From NCBI RefSeq assembly GCF_032335695.1, contig NZ_JACTOJ010000028.1, positions 1-54,533 on the forward strand: DNA of 54,533 bases, written 5' to 3'. Shown here one piece after another: positions 33,059 to 42,096 of this stretch. Both the position numbers and the translations under genes were made by a program. The notes under the pieces are model-generated. The model searched no databases, was not told the DNA's origin, and saw only the letters and a program-made list of their open reading frames with translations. The stretch is from JACTOJ01 sp032335695. Its GTDB lineage: Bacteria > Bacillota > Clostridia > Clostridiales > Clostridiaceae. Positions within the stretch are counted from its first letter, which is position 1, and every line of letters begins with the position of its first letter.

Positions 33059-33092
33059 GCAAGAGCGTGAACTGATTTATTCATGCTCTTGC
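33059..33092 (-). terminator. Terminator of the transglycosylase gene
   Basis: GCAAGAGCATGAA pairs with TTCACGCTCTTGC (one mismatch), with T-rich sequence following on the minus strand. Confidence 0.75.
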
Positions 33093-33109
33093 GGCTATAG
33101 AAAGCTTTT

Positions 33110-33913
33110 TTAAGACTTATTAAGATTTAATACTATCTTATAGTTGATGGCTTCTTTATATTGTTCATCAGTAATATAATTATATTTTTTCATGGAATCC
33201 AGCACTAAATTTCTCCGCTGCAAGGTGTTATCCATATGCTTTATAGGATCATAATACTCAGGGTCATTAGGTATTGCCGTTAAAAAGCATATCTCTGAAA
33301 GATTCAGCTGCTGGCAGCTCTTATTGAAAAATTTTTTTGAGGCGGTATTGATACCGTAGGCATTATTGCTGAAATTTATATTATTAATATAGAACTCTAA
33401 TATTTGATCCTTAGAGAATTTGTCCTCTAATTTAATAGCTATAAACATCTCTTCAAGCTTTCTCTGATAATTCTTATCGAAGTTGAGAAAAACATTTCGT
33501 GCTAATTGCTGAGTTATGGTGCTGCCGCCTTGAGTCAATTTCCAGTCGTTAGTAGCAATTGAGTATACGGATCTAAATATGGCGTTTATGCTTATTCCTC
33601 CATGTTTGTAAAAATCCTTATCTTCGATGGCTACAAAAGCATTTTTGGCATTTTTAGGTATGTCCTCCGATTTTAAATATAGGGGATCTTTATTACCTAC
33701 GCCGTTTGGATTGCGAGATCTATTTACATTAAAAGTATCTATAGTGCAGCTATTTACTTTTGCAGTTGCATCTTTGTATAAAGCAGAAACTGTTGGCCCA
33801 TATTTCAAGTAAAGACATGCTGCAATAACTATAAAAAGTATAAAAATAAATTGTAAGAACTTAATCAGTTTTCGTTTTTTAGACTTGACTTTTTTACCCT
33901 TGCTTTTGTTCAT
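33110..33913 (-). CDS. Monofunctional peptidoglycan glycosyltransferase (GT51)
   Basis: 267 aa. A Lys-rich cytoplasmic start and one membrane segment (about 19-37) precede the GT51 domain: catalytic E97 in AIEDKDFYKHGG, GGSTITQQLARN (129-140), RKLEE (151-155) and ILEFYINNINFSNNAYG (171-187). No transpeptidase domain follows, so it polymerises glycan strands from lipid II without cross-linking. The start at 33913 is supported by AGAGAGGT 7 bases upstream. Residues 60-85 carry no other known domain. Confidence 0.93.
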   Translation of the reverse strand: MNKSKGKKVKSKKRKLIKFLQFIFILFIVIAACLYLKYGPTVSALYKDATAKVNSCTIDTFNVNRSRNPNGVGNKDPLYLKSEDIPKNAKNAFVAIEDKDFYKHGGISINAIFRSVYSIATNDWKLTQGGSTITQQLARNVFLNFDKNYQRKLEEMFIAIKLEDKFSKDQILEFYINNINFSNNAYGINTASKKFFNKSCQQLNLSEICFLTAIPNDPEYYDPIKHMDNTLQRRNLVLDSMKKYNYITDEQYKEAINYKIVLNLNKS

Positions 33914-33989
33914 ACAGAAAACCTCTCTATGCTTATACATTAGTATATCTATTATATTACAAAATGAGTTTATATATAAGTACACAATG

Positions 33990-34862
33990 CTATTTACTTA
34001 ATTTAAAGGAATCCAGTATATTGTTATTGATATCGTAAGCATTAAATATCACTTCCGATGAAGATACATCCACTATGATATAGTGATATACTGCTAATGG
34101 TCCTACAACAATATTATGAGAAGAAATAAGAGTATTGCTTAAGGGAGCACCAGCACCTCCGGAAATTATTTGAAAAATATTGTTCTTAAAAATAAAATTA
34201 TTTTCACTGAAGGAATTGTCTATGAGCCTTCTGCTGTAATTATGCTCGTGACCGCAGAATACAGTGTTGACATTGTATTTATCAATTATGGACCAAAAAT
34301 AATCTCTGGTTTCGGGAAGGGTATCAAGAGAATCTTTAAAATGACTTCCCGTGGGGTAAGGAGGAGTATGAAGAGCAACGAATGAAAAGGTAGCAGTATT
34401 GTTTTGTAATACTGAATCTAACCAATGAAGCTGATTAGCTTCAAGTAGATAATTACCATGAATATCTCTGCGGCAGGAATTTAAAATGATAAATCTTGAA
34501 TTTTGAAAATCAAAATAATAAACTGTTCTTCCGTAACTCTCTAATTGTTCATTAGGCAGATAGTTAAATGCATTATTAAAGGCTGTTTCATCATTTTCAT
34601 GATTTCCTATGCAGGGAAAGCAGCTTCTGATGGGATAATATTTGCTGATGATTTGTTTCCAGTTATTTAGATTGGTGGATACATTAGGTTTTTCGCTTAC
34701 CATATCTCCTAAAAATATCATAAAATTAGGATAATATTTGCTTGAATTGCTAAGCAAATTTTCCAGCACTGGAGCATTTATTCCTAATTTTTTTCCTCGG
34801 CTGTCCCCCATGACTAAAAATCTAAAATTTTCTCTACACATTCCACAGTAGTTACAAAACAT
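33990..34862 (-). CDS. Calcineurin-like metallophosphoesterase
   Basis: 290 aa. Metal-binding blocks are GDSRG (D20), FLGDM, GNHEND, LHTPPYP and GHEHNYSR, the set seen in purple-acid-phosphatase-like enzymes. No signal peptide is seen. The first ten residues hold three cysteines (CNYCGMC), possibly a metal site. AAGGAG precedes the start. It lies upstream of the GT51 gene on the same strand with a 76-base gap. The substrate is unknown. Confidence 0.88.
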   Translation of the reverse strand: MFCNYCGMCRENFRFLVMGDSRGKKLGINAPVLENLLSNSSKYYPNFMIFLGDMVSEKPNVSTNLNNWKQIISKYYPIRSCFPCIGNHENDETAFNNAFNYLPNEQLESYGRTVYYFDFQNSRFIILNSCRRDIHGNYLLEANQLHWLDSVLQNNTATFSFVALHTPPYPTGSHFKDSLDTLPETRDYFWSIIDKYNVNTVFCGHEHNYSRRLIDNSFSENNFIFKNNIFQIISGGAGAPLSNTLISSHNIVVGPLAVYHYIIVDVSSSEVIFNAYDINNNILDSFKLSK

Positions 34863-34961
34863 ATAATTATCTCCTTGAATATTAACTAAAATATATATTA
34901 TGCGCCTAAGACTTATAGAGACACAGCATAAGAAATAATAGTGAAGAGTTTTAAATATCTA

Positions 34962-34992
34962 TTGACATGGAGCTGGCTCCATGATTTATAGT
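34962..34992 (+). promoter_or_regulatory. MerR-type promoter with 19-bp spacer and internal operator
   Basis: TTGACA (34962-34967) and TATAGT (34987-34992) are separated by 19 bp, the stretched spacing of MerR-controlled promoters. A perfect dyad ATGGAGC-TG-GCTCCAT (34967-34982) lies between the two boxes. This strongly implies control by the MerR protein encoded directly downstream. Confidence 0.9.
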
Positions 34993-35033
34993 AAACATAT
35001 ACTAGGAGCTTAGAAGGATTAGGAGGAATGAAA

Positions 35034-35450
35034 ATGGAAGTAGGTAAATTTTCTCAAGAGACAGGCATAAGCATAGATACTCTTAGATATTACGATAAAA
35101 TAGGATTGCTTAGTCCTAGCAGGACAAAGAATAGACGATGCTATTCTTCAGAGGATTTAGAGATGGCTTTAATGATTAACAAATTAAAAAATTTAAATTT
35201 TACTTTGGAAGAAATTAAATTACTTTTCGATTTAGATGAAAGTATAGGAGAAAGTAAAAAGTTAGATGAAGAAGATATTAAAAAAGTACAAGACTGCATT
35301 AATGTAATTTCAGAGAAATATAAGGACATATTGAAAAAAGAAAAAGAGCTGCTTCAGGTGAAGCAGACATTAGAAAAGATGCTTGGCAAAGGAAAAATAC
35401 TTATAGAGACAAGACAAATTTCTGAAAATCATGAGGAGGAAAAGCTATGA
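35034..35450 (+). CDS. MerR-family transcriptional regulator
   Basis: 138 aa. The N-terminal HTH reads VGKFSQETGISIDTLRYYDKIGLL and the wing SPSRTKNRRCYS. A long dimer helix follows (about 85-120), with no ligand domain and no metal-type Cys pair at the C-terminus. ATG 35034 is preferred over 35028 because AGGAGG is 7 bases before it. Autoregulated through the promoter at 34962. Its stop overlaps the start of the next gene (ATGA). Confidence 0.92.
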   Translation: MEVGKFSQETGISIDTLRYYDKIGLLSPSRTKNRRCYSSEDLEMALMINKLKNLNFTLEEIKLLFDLDESIGESKKLDEEDIKKVQDCINVISEKYKDILKKEKELLQVKQTLEKMLGKGKILIETRQISENHEEEKL

Positions 35451-35773
35451 ATGTAATATCAGTGCTTATGTTATTTTTAGGTGTTGCCTACGGACTAATA
35501 ACTGCATTAGCAGCTTTCGCTCAGATAAGTAAAGGCACCTTAAATCACGTATCAATATTTATGATGCTTTTAGGAGCTATTTCAATTCTGATTTCAGTTG
35601 TTGAGAGAGCTGTTTTAAAAAACAATTTAATTTATTTGCTCATACTAGGATTATTATTAATTCATATAGCTGCAGTAAATAATGGAATTAAGCTTTATGG
35701 AAAAATACATTTTAAGCATCATGCGGCAAGAGCAATGCTTTCATTACTAATCATAATCATGTATGCAATATAA
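35447..35773 (+). CDS. Four-helix membrane protein in operon with MerR
   Basis: 108 aa with four hydrophobic segments (about 3-24, 34-53, 60-78 and 91-107) and a His-rich loop KIHFKHHA. It is translationally coupled to the MerR gene (ATGA overlap). The size and layout resemble small integral membrane proteins or SMR-like transporters, but no family motif is clear. It is probably the function controlled by the MerR switch. Confidence 0.75.
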   Translation: MNVISVLMLFLGVAYGLITALAAFAQISKGTLNHVSIFMMLLGAISILISVVERAVLKNNLIYLLILGLLLIHIAAVNNGIKLYGKIHFKHHAARAMLSLLIIIMYAI

Positions 35774-35795
35774 GATAATGCTAATATTATTAATG

Positions 35796-35842
35796 CATTG
35801 TTTCTAAATAAGTGACAAGAGTACACCTATTTAAAAACAATG
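35796..35842. repeat. Dispersed palindromic repeat, copy 6, as convergent terminator
   Basis: CATTGTTTCTAAATAAGTG pairs with CACCTATTTAAAAACAATG (two mismatches). It lies between two convergent genes, ending one base before the stop codon of the leftward gene. Confidence 0.65.
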
Positions 35843-36799
35843 TTATCCGCGGCTGCAGGAACCGCTGCATTCAGAACAATTGGAGCAATCAGTCTCAAGC
35901 TTAATAAAATTCGGATGTATAGAAAAACTATATTTCTTAAATTCATATTTTATAGGTTCATCATTAAACTGAACTGAATCTTCATCAAATTTGATGGAAA
36001 GAGGAACTATATCAAATCCGGCATCATTGATAATGCTCGGTTTTAAATGAGGCCTATATGTTTTTTTTACTTTAAATTCATCAATCAAATCTATTTTATC
36101 AGTAGTAGTGATTAGAGATTCTAAAATGCCTTTCTTAGAAAAAGTAACAGAATTCGAATCACCGTGGAGCCCATGAGCAGTATTGTTGTAGGCAAGTATA
36201 GTGCCTATTGGAGTTTCTGTTTTAGTTGGACGATATGGCTCAAAAGATTTAACGCTTCCATCGTCATAAAAAGATATGCCTGTTCTTGCTTCAATATTTC
36301 CTATAGGAGAATTGAAAGAAATAGTGTCTTTTGGCCAGAAGGTGATGCTTTTTATATTTCCATCTTCATAAAAATATAGGCTTATAATTTTCTTATATAT
36401 TTCACCTATAGGAGTATTTATTTTTAATGGCTCAGCTAAATTATATTCATCATCTTCGGACCAATAAGCAGTCAGTTTGCCATTTAGAGGAAATATACGT
36501 TTTATATTTCCACTTTCATAAAAAGTTACTAGTTCAGCTGGAAGGGGTCCTATGGGAGCTGCAATTTGGGCCTGCTGCTGAAGATATAGGCTTTTTAGGT
36601 TTCCGTTGGAATAAAAATTTATAGAGTCTATATACTTACGTCTTTCGCTACTGCACTCATATTGCGGAATTAAGTTTCCGTAAGAAGTTTGCAGTAAATT
36701 CTCTTCATTTAGTGTGCAGCTTTTGATGTTTTTGCTATCATAAAAATCTATGGAACTGATTCCATTAAGACAACCATATCTGGTTTTAAAGCTTTCCAT
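35843..36799 (-). CDS. Repeat protein with FYxxGNIKS units and Cys-rich tail
   Basis: 318 aa. At least five units carry F-Y-x2-G-(N/S)-(I/L/V)-K-(S/R), near residues 19, 62, 93, 143 and 177, with a weaker sixth at 220. Units are often preceded by (T/S/A)PIG. This recalls MORN / YwqK-type antiparallel beta repeats. The last 13 residues hold CSNCSECSGSC. There is no signal peptide. GAGGTGA precedes the start. The 40-aa spacing is irregular (32-49). The function is unknown; partners of such proteins in other systems include toxins and membrane lipids. Confidence 0.75.
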   Translation of the reverse strand: MESFKTRYGCLNGISSIDFYDSKNIKSCTLNEENLLQTSYGNLIPQYECSSERRKYIDSINFYSNGNLKSLYLQQQAQIAAPIGPLPAELVTFYESGNIKRIFPLNGKLTAYWSEDDEYNLAEPLKINTPIGEIYKKIISLYFYEDGNIKSITFWPKDTISFNSPIGNIEARTGISFYDDGSVKSFEPYRPTKTETPIGTILAYNNTAHGLHGDSNSVTFSKKGILESLITTTDKIDLIDEFKVKKTYRPHLKPSIINDAGFDIVPLSIKFDEDSVQFNDEPIKYEFKKYSFSIHPNFIKLETDCSNCSECSGSCSRG

Positions 36800-36958
36800 G
36801 TTATCACCTCGAAATATAAAGAAAAATTTTAATTATTTACACAATATTATATAGAACATTATAAAAAGCTGATAGAATAAAAGCTTAAACTAAAAAAAAT
36901 ATTAAATTATCAAAATAAAATGCTATAATATTAATTAAGTATATCAATTGTACAATTA

Positions 36959-36973
36959 ATGTAAACGATATTA
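36959..36973 (+). promoter_or_regulatory. Candidate CcpA (cre) site
   Basis: ATGTAAACGATATTA fits the cre consensus WTGNAANCGNWWNCA with one mismatch. It lies 47 bp before the histidine kinase start, where CcpA could repress. A possible TATAAT -10 box lies at 36924-36929. Confidence 0.4.
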
Positions 36974-37019
36974 TATCAGCTTCTGGGCTTGATTTATAAA
37001 TCCTATAGGAGAGTGGAAC

Positions 37020-38789
37020 GTGAAAAAGTTATACAGATTTTTAAACAATCTTAACGTGAGCTGGAAGTTTGTTTCAGCTTACTGCATAATCCTGGGAATA
37101 GAGATACTTATAGCAGGAGTTTACTTATATATGCAGCAGTCACAATCAGCTATAAATCAAGCTGAATCAGTTATGACGGATAATCTTATGCAGACAAAAG
37201 CAAGCATATTGCAGAGAGAAAAAATAGTTGAGAACACAGCATCAATAATAATTTTTAATAAGGATTTACAGAGCTTTTTAGATTATGATTATAATAATGA
37301 AATATATAAAATAGAAGATTACGAATTTCAATATTCTCCAACCATGGAGAATATTTTAAGTGCTAATAATACAATAAACGCAATAAGAATTTATATGAAG
37401 GATGGAATAATAACAGAAAAACTAAATGGCTTCAGCAGTGTGGATAAAGCAAATAATAGAGATTTATATAGCTATATGATGAGCAACATGACCACAAAAT
37501 ATGGATGGACAGATGTTCATTATGAATCCAACTATTTTAATCAAAATAGATATGCCTTTTCTTATATGAGTCCAATAAGCTCAGCCAATTCATATAGAAA
37601 TAGCGGCTATTTAGAATTAGAGGTTAAGCAAGATGTGATTTTTGATGCTTTGAACAGCTCTGCTTTAAAAAGTCTAGGAAACGTATTTATAGTGGATGGA
37701 AAGAACAATATAGTATCAAATAATGTTAATGGATTTTTTAATAAAAACATATCCCGTACTGGCATCAATAATTATTCTCATAACTCAGATTTAAGAGAAG
37801 TCAGAAAAATTAATGGAGTGAATTCAATAATAATTTCAATGCCAATAGAGCAGATGAATCTTGATATAGTTGGAATATTCCCTGTTAGCAGTTTCAATGC
37901 ACAAGCTAAAAGTTCTAGCAGGAATGTAATAGTATTTTTAATAATTATTGCGGTAATATTAGGCTTTGCTATTTACTTTACAACTAATTTCCTGCTAAAA
38001 AGAATAAAGACTTTAGTGAAAGCTATTAAGCAAGTAAATGAAGGAAATCTTCAAGTTTCAGTGGAAGTAAAATCCCAAGATGAATTTGGCGAATTAGGAA
38101 CAAGCTTTAATAATATGACAGAACGTATCCACAACTTAATTGAAACTGTGTATAAGAGCAAAATAATGGAGAAGGAATCTGAGCTTAAAGCTCTTGAAGC
38201 TCATATAAATCCTCATTTTTTATACAATACCTTATCGGCCATATCCTGGACAGCAAGAAAGGAAGAATACAAGCAAGTAATAGAAATAACTAATTCTTTG
38301 GCCAGACTTTACAGGCTGGTTCTAAGCAATGGCAGAACCTTGATAGATGTCAGGGAAGAATTAGATATTGTAAGATCTTATATGCATATACAAAAAATAA
38401 GATTCGGGGATAGATTCGATGTAATATATAAAGTAGATGAAAGCATCTATGAATATAAAATTATAAAAAACATACTTCAGCCAATCATAGAAAATGCTTT
38501 AGATCATGGAATTGATCCTAAGCTAGATCATGGAACTATAATAGTGGAGGCTGGTAAATATGATAAGGGTGTTTTTTTCAAAATAATAGATGATGGCGTA
38601 GGCATGAATGAAGAGGTACTGGAGGAAGTATTATTTTCTAATGTTACAAAAACCAATGGAAATGGATACGCTATTAAGAATATAAAGAATAGAATAGACG
38701 CTTACTACGGAGAAGAAGGAGTGTTTAAAATTTATACAAGAATAGGCATAGGAACTTCAGTATTAATAAAGTTACCATTTAAGTTTTAG
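37020..38789 (+). CDS. YesM-type sensor histidine kinase
   Basis: 589 aa with a GTG start after AGGAG. TM1 is at about 19-39, an extracellular Cache-like domain at about 40-297, TM2 at about 301-324 and HAMP at 325-375. The His_kinase domain has HINPHFLYNTL with the phospho-accepting H399. The HATPase N-box is IIENALDHG, and the G-box region is IIDDGVGMNEE. This family normally pairs with an AraC-type YesN response regulator next door. None is present here; a solute-binding protein follows instead. Confidence 0.93.
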   Translation: MKKLYRFLNNLNVSWKFVSAYCIILGIEILIAGVYLYMQQSQSAINQAESVMTDNLMQTKASILQREKIVENTASIIIFNKDLQSFLDYDYNNEIYKIEDYEFQYSPTMENILSANNTINAIRIYMKDGIITEKLNGFSSVDKANNRDLYSYMMSNMTTKYGWTDVHYESNYFNQNRYAFSYMSPISSANSYRNSGYLELEVKQDVIFDALNSSALKSLGNVFIVDGKNNIVSNNVNGFFNKNISRTGINNYSHNSDLREVRKINGVNSIIISMPIEQMNLDIVGIFPVSSFNAQAKSSSRNVIVFLIIIAVILGFAIYFTTNFLLKRIKTLVKAIKQVNEGNLQVSVEVKSQDEFGELGTSFNNMTERIHNLIETVYKSKIMEKESELKALEAHINPHFLYNTLSAISWTARKEEYKQVIEITNSLARLYRLVLSNGRTLIDVREELDIVRSYMHIQKIRFGDRFDVIYKVDESIYEYKIIKNILQPIIENALDHGIDPKLDHGTIIVEAGKYDKGVFFKIIDDGVGMNEEVLEEVLFSNVTKTNGNGYAIKNIKNRIDAYYGEEGVFKIYTRIGIGTSVLIKLPFKF

Positions 38790-38869
38790 GCTTTGCTTTA
38801 AATCAGTACCAAATCCAAAGAACTAAATGACTATTTGAGAGCTGCTTTTGGCGTATATCAGGAGGAAAA

Positions 38870-40585
38870 ATGAAGAAAAAATTAATTAGTATAGCTTTAA
38901 TAGCTTTTGTAGCTATTGCCGGAAGTGTTGGTATTAGCATAAAAAATAATAAAAAAAATCAGGACACAAGCTATAACGGAGAGAGCCCTTTAAAGCTGAA
39001 TGTATTTTCTATGACTGCAAACTATGTAGGGAAACAGTCAGGATGGTTTGCCAAGGTTATAAAGGATAAGTTTAATATAGAATTAAATATAATATCCTAT
39101 AATCTTCAAGGCGGGGACAGCAAGTATGCCGCTATGATGGCATCAAATGATTTAGGGGATATTGTGATTTTCGGCGCTGAAGACCAAAGATATAGAGAAG
39201 CTATAAAATCTAATCTGCTTTTGGATTGGACACAGGATAATATGATCAATGAATATGGAAAAGATATAATGAATAAGTTTCCTAAAGCCATTGAAAAGAG
39301 TAAGAATAATTTTGGAAATGGGAAAAGTGTTTTTGGTATAAATTCATCCTTAGCCAATATGCCTTCAAATACACCTTCTGAAGGAAATGAATTAACTTAT
39401 GGATCAGTGATGAGATGGGACTTATATGAGCAAATAGGAAAGCCTAGAATAAAGACCATGGAAGATTTGCTTCCTGTATTAAAAAAAATGCAGGAAATTA
39501 ATCCTAAAAGCGATTTGGGAAATCCTACATATGCTTTTTCAATGTGGCATGATTGGGATGGAAATATAATGATGAATGCAAAGCAATTTGCATGTATGGA
39601 GGGCTATGACGAATTAGGCTTCCTGCTTGTAAAGGCAAATGAAGATAAATATCAGGATGTTCTGGATAAAAACGGCTACTACATGAAAACATTAAAGCTA
39701 TATTACGATGCAAATAGAATGGGATTGGTAGATCCGGATTCAATATCTCAAAAATATGATGATTTCAGTAAAAAAATGGCCGATGGACAGGTGCTTTTCT
39801 CCTGGTTTCCGTGGACAGAAAATCTTTATAATACCGAGGATCGAGTAAATGAAGGGAAAGGGTTTAAGGCAGTGCCTTTTGATGATGAGATTGTGTATTC
39901 CAATGGATTTTCAAATTTAGGGCTTAGTCAAATAATATCAATAGGAGCTAAAACAAAGTATCCTGAGAGAGTTATGGAATTTATAGATTGGCTATACACA
40001 AATGAGGGAATGATGATTGCTACCAATGGACCTAAGGGAGTAACCTGGGATATGAAGAATAACAAGGCAGAATTAACAGAGCTTGGAAAGCAGGTTAGGT
40101 TAAGTAACAATAAAACTATGCCTGAAAGCTATGGGGGAGGAACTTATGATGATGGAGTAAATGCTATAAATTTTAATACCTTAAGTCAGTACTCTATTAA
40201 TCCTGAGACAGAGGAACCCTACGATTATTCACTGTGGAGCTCCACCTTAAACTTAAAACCTTCTAAATTGGAAGAATCTTGGAGAAAGGACATGGGAACT
40301 ATCACGGAAAAGGATTATTTTGTGAAAAACAACAAGGTAGCAGTAAATACTTCTTCAAATTCAAGCATTGATGATTTAAATGATTCAGCTCAGCAAAAGC
40401 AGGGTCAGGTGGCATCTATAATTAAAAATTATTCTTGGAAGATGATATTTGCTAAAAGTGATACGGAATTTTATTCTCTCCAAAACGAAATGATAAGTAA
40501 GGCCAAAGAAATGGGTTATGATGAATTAATTAATTTCTATGTGACACAGGCCAAGAAGAAGTTTGCCGAAAGACGTAATAAATAG
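38870..40585 (+). CDS. Solute-binding protein without lipobox, beside a YesM kinase
   Basis: 571 aa, LplA/YtcQ-like extracellular binding protein. Ligand-lobe stretches include LNVFSMTANYVGKQSGW, VMRWDLYEQIGKPRIKT and WPWTEN-like FPWTENLYN. The N-terminal hydrophobic segment (about 5-23) lacks a lipobox cysteine, so it is probably a membrane anchor rather than a lipoprotein signal. CAGGAGG precedes the start. No permease gene is adjacent. It may act as a membrane-tethered co-sensor for the YesM kinase. Confidence 0.85.
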   Translation: MKKKLISIALIAFVAIAGSVGISIKNNKKNQDTSYNGESPLKLNVFSMTANYVGKQSGWFAKVIKDKFNIELNIISYNLQGGDSKYAAMMASNDLGDIVIFGAEDQRYREAIKSNLLLDWTQDNMINEYGKDIMNKFPKAIEKSKNNFGNGKSVFGINSSLANMPSNTPSEGNELTYGSVMRWDLYEQIGKPRIKTMEDLLPVLKKMQEINPKSDLGNPTYAFSMWHDWDGNIMMNAKQFACMEGYDELGFLLVKANEDKYQDVLDKNGYYMKTLKLYYDANRMGLVDPDSISQKYDDFSKKMADGQVLFSWFPWTENLYNTEDRVNEGKGFKAVPFDDEIVYSNGFSNLGLSQIISIGAKTKYPERVMEFIDWLYTNEGMMIATNGPKGVTWDMKNNKAELTELGKQVRLSNNKTMPESYGGGTYDDGVNAINFNTLSQYSINPETEEPYDYSLWSSTLNLKPSKLEESWRKDMGTITEKDYFVKNNKVAVNTSSNSSIDDLNDSAQQKQGQVASIIKNYSWKMIFAKSDTEFYSLQNEMISKAKEMGYDELINFYVTQAKKKFAERRNK

Positions 40586-40600
40586 TCTAACATACTAAGG

Positions 40601-40642
40601 GAATGTTTTAAATTAGTGTAAAAAGCAGCACTTAAAAACGTT
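40601..40642. repeat. Dispersed palindromic repeat, degenerate copy 7
   Basis: AATGTTTTAAATTAGTG faces GCACTTAAAAACGTT. It is a degraded member of the 6044 family. A solitary left arm of the family also lies at 38789-38807, AGGCTTTGCTTTAAATCAG. Between 40643 and 40783 no gene is seen. Confidence 0.5.
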
Positions 40643-40783
40643 GCTGAAATTGTAATTATCTATAAATTTTTCATAAGTTAATGATTTTTTTTGTAACTTT
40701 AGGTATATTATAATTATAGTTAGTAACATAGCATTCGAAAATAAAACTAAGTGAAAAATTATTACAATGTACGGAGGAAAAAA

Positions 40784-42010
40784 ATGTTATTTAGTCTGAA
40801 TGAGTTTCTTATGTCTGTGTCTTTTGCATTGGATTTTGTGGAAATGGACATATTAGGGGCACGGTCAAATCATGGAAAAAGAACCGCATATATAGCACTT
40901 AGATTATCTCAGCAGCTTGGATTAGGTTTTGAAGAAATACATGATGTGGTTGCGCTTTCTATACTTCATGACAACGGCATTAGCGAAAAAAGCCTGCAGG
41001 ACCGCATGGAAACAGAGAATAATTCTAGTGTTAGGGTGCTTGAAAATATTAAGGAACATTGTATAATAGGAGAAAAAAATGTAATGGCATATCCTTTTCT
41101 CTCAGATGTTAAACATGTTTTAAAGTATCATCACGAAAGATATGATGGAAAGGGATATTTTAATCTGAAGGGAAATGAAATACCATTAATGTCTCAGATA
41201 ATTCATTTTGGAGATGTAATGGAAAGGCAGTTAGATATAAACAGCGAAGAAAAATTAGCTAAACAAAAGATAATTGAGTTTATGGACAAGAACAAAAATA
41301 AGATGTTTTCTGAAGAAATGGTAGAGGCATTCAAAAAAGTGATAGAGGAGTCGGAGTTTTGGCTAGATATTAAAGATGGTTCCATAGGTGAAATATTGAA
41401 AATAAAGGTACCGCAATATAAGGTGGATTTATCTTTTGAAATCATATATCAAATAACTCAAGTATTATCCAAGATAATTGACTCCAAATCTAAGTATACG
41501 CAAAGGCATTCTCAAGGACTATCAGAAAAGGCAGCTATAATGAGCGATTATTATGGATTTTCTAACGACAATAAGATGAAACTTAGAATTGCAGCGAATC
41601 TGCACGATATAGGAAAGTTAGCTGTTCCTAACGAAATATTAGACAAGCCAGGAAAGCTCACAATTGAAGAATTCGATATAATCAAAAAACATCCTTATTA
41701 TACTAGGGTAGCTCTTCAACAGATAACTGGTTTTGAAGATATAACAGAATGGGCTGCTAATCATCATGAAAAACTAAATGGACAAGGGTATCCTTTTGGA
41801 TTAAGGGCGGAAAGTTTGGATTTTAATTCTAGACTCATGGCTTGCTTGGATATATATCAAGCACTTACGGAAGATCGACCTTATAGAAAACCTTTGAGTC
41901 ATAATCAAACTATGAAGATACTTAAGGATATGAAGGATAATGGGTTTTTAGATGGAAATATAATAAATGATATCAATATTGCTTTTAGTAAATTATCAGA
42001 GCAAAAATAA
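40784..42010 (+). CDS. Tandem HD-GYP-like domain protein
   Basis: 408 aa with two HD domains. The first is degenerate: SNHGKRTAYIAL, LHDNG, HHERYDGKGYF. The second is complete: HSQGLSEKAAIMS, LHDIGKLAVP, HHEKLNGQGYP and RPYRKPLS. The second HD-GYP unit fits cyclic-di-GMP phosphodiesterases, while the first (GYF) may be regulatory. The ATG at 40784 has ACGGAGG upstream. It stands alone, just before the LacI gene. Confidence 0.88.
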   Translation: MLFSLNEFLMSVSFALDFVEMDILGARSNHGKRTAYIALRLSQQLGLGFEEIHDVVALSILHDNGISEKSLQDRMETENNSSVRVLENIKEHCIIGEKNVMAYPFLSDVKHVLKYHHERYDGKGYFNLKGNEIPLMSQIIHFGDVMERQLDINSEEKLAKQKIIEFMDKNKNKMFSEEMVEAFKKVIEESEFWLDIKDGSIGEILKIKVPQYKVDLSFEIIYQITQVLSKIIDSKSKYTQRHSQGLSEKAAIMSDYYGFSNDNKMKLRIAANLHDIGKLAVPNEILDKPGKLTIEEFDIIKKHPYYTRVALQQITGFEDITEWAANHHEKLNGQGYPFGLRAESLDFNSRLMACLDIYQALTEDRPYRKPLSHNQTMKILKDMKDNGFLDGNIINDINIAFSKLSEQK

Positions 42011-42051
42011 AAAAACTATTGTATTTACTTAACAAAAAGTGAGATAATGTA

Positions 42052-42064
42052 CTTAACAGTTAAG
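42052..42064 (+). promoter_or_regulatory. Possible operator before the LacI gene
   Basis: CTTAAC-A-GTTAAG is a perfect 13-bp palindrome. TACTTAACA also occurs as a direct repeat at 42026-42034 and 42050-42058. It differs from the operator at 43259, so binding by LacI itself is uncertain. Confidence 0.4.
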
Positions 42065-42096
42065 AGTGCAAATATAGCGTGTTGGGAGGTATCTGT

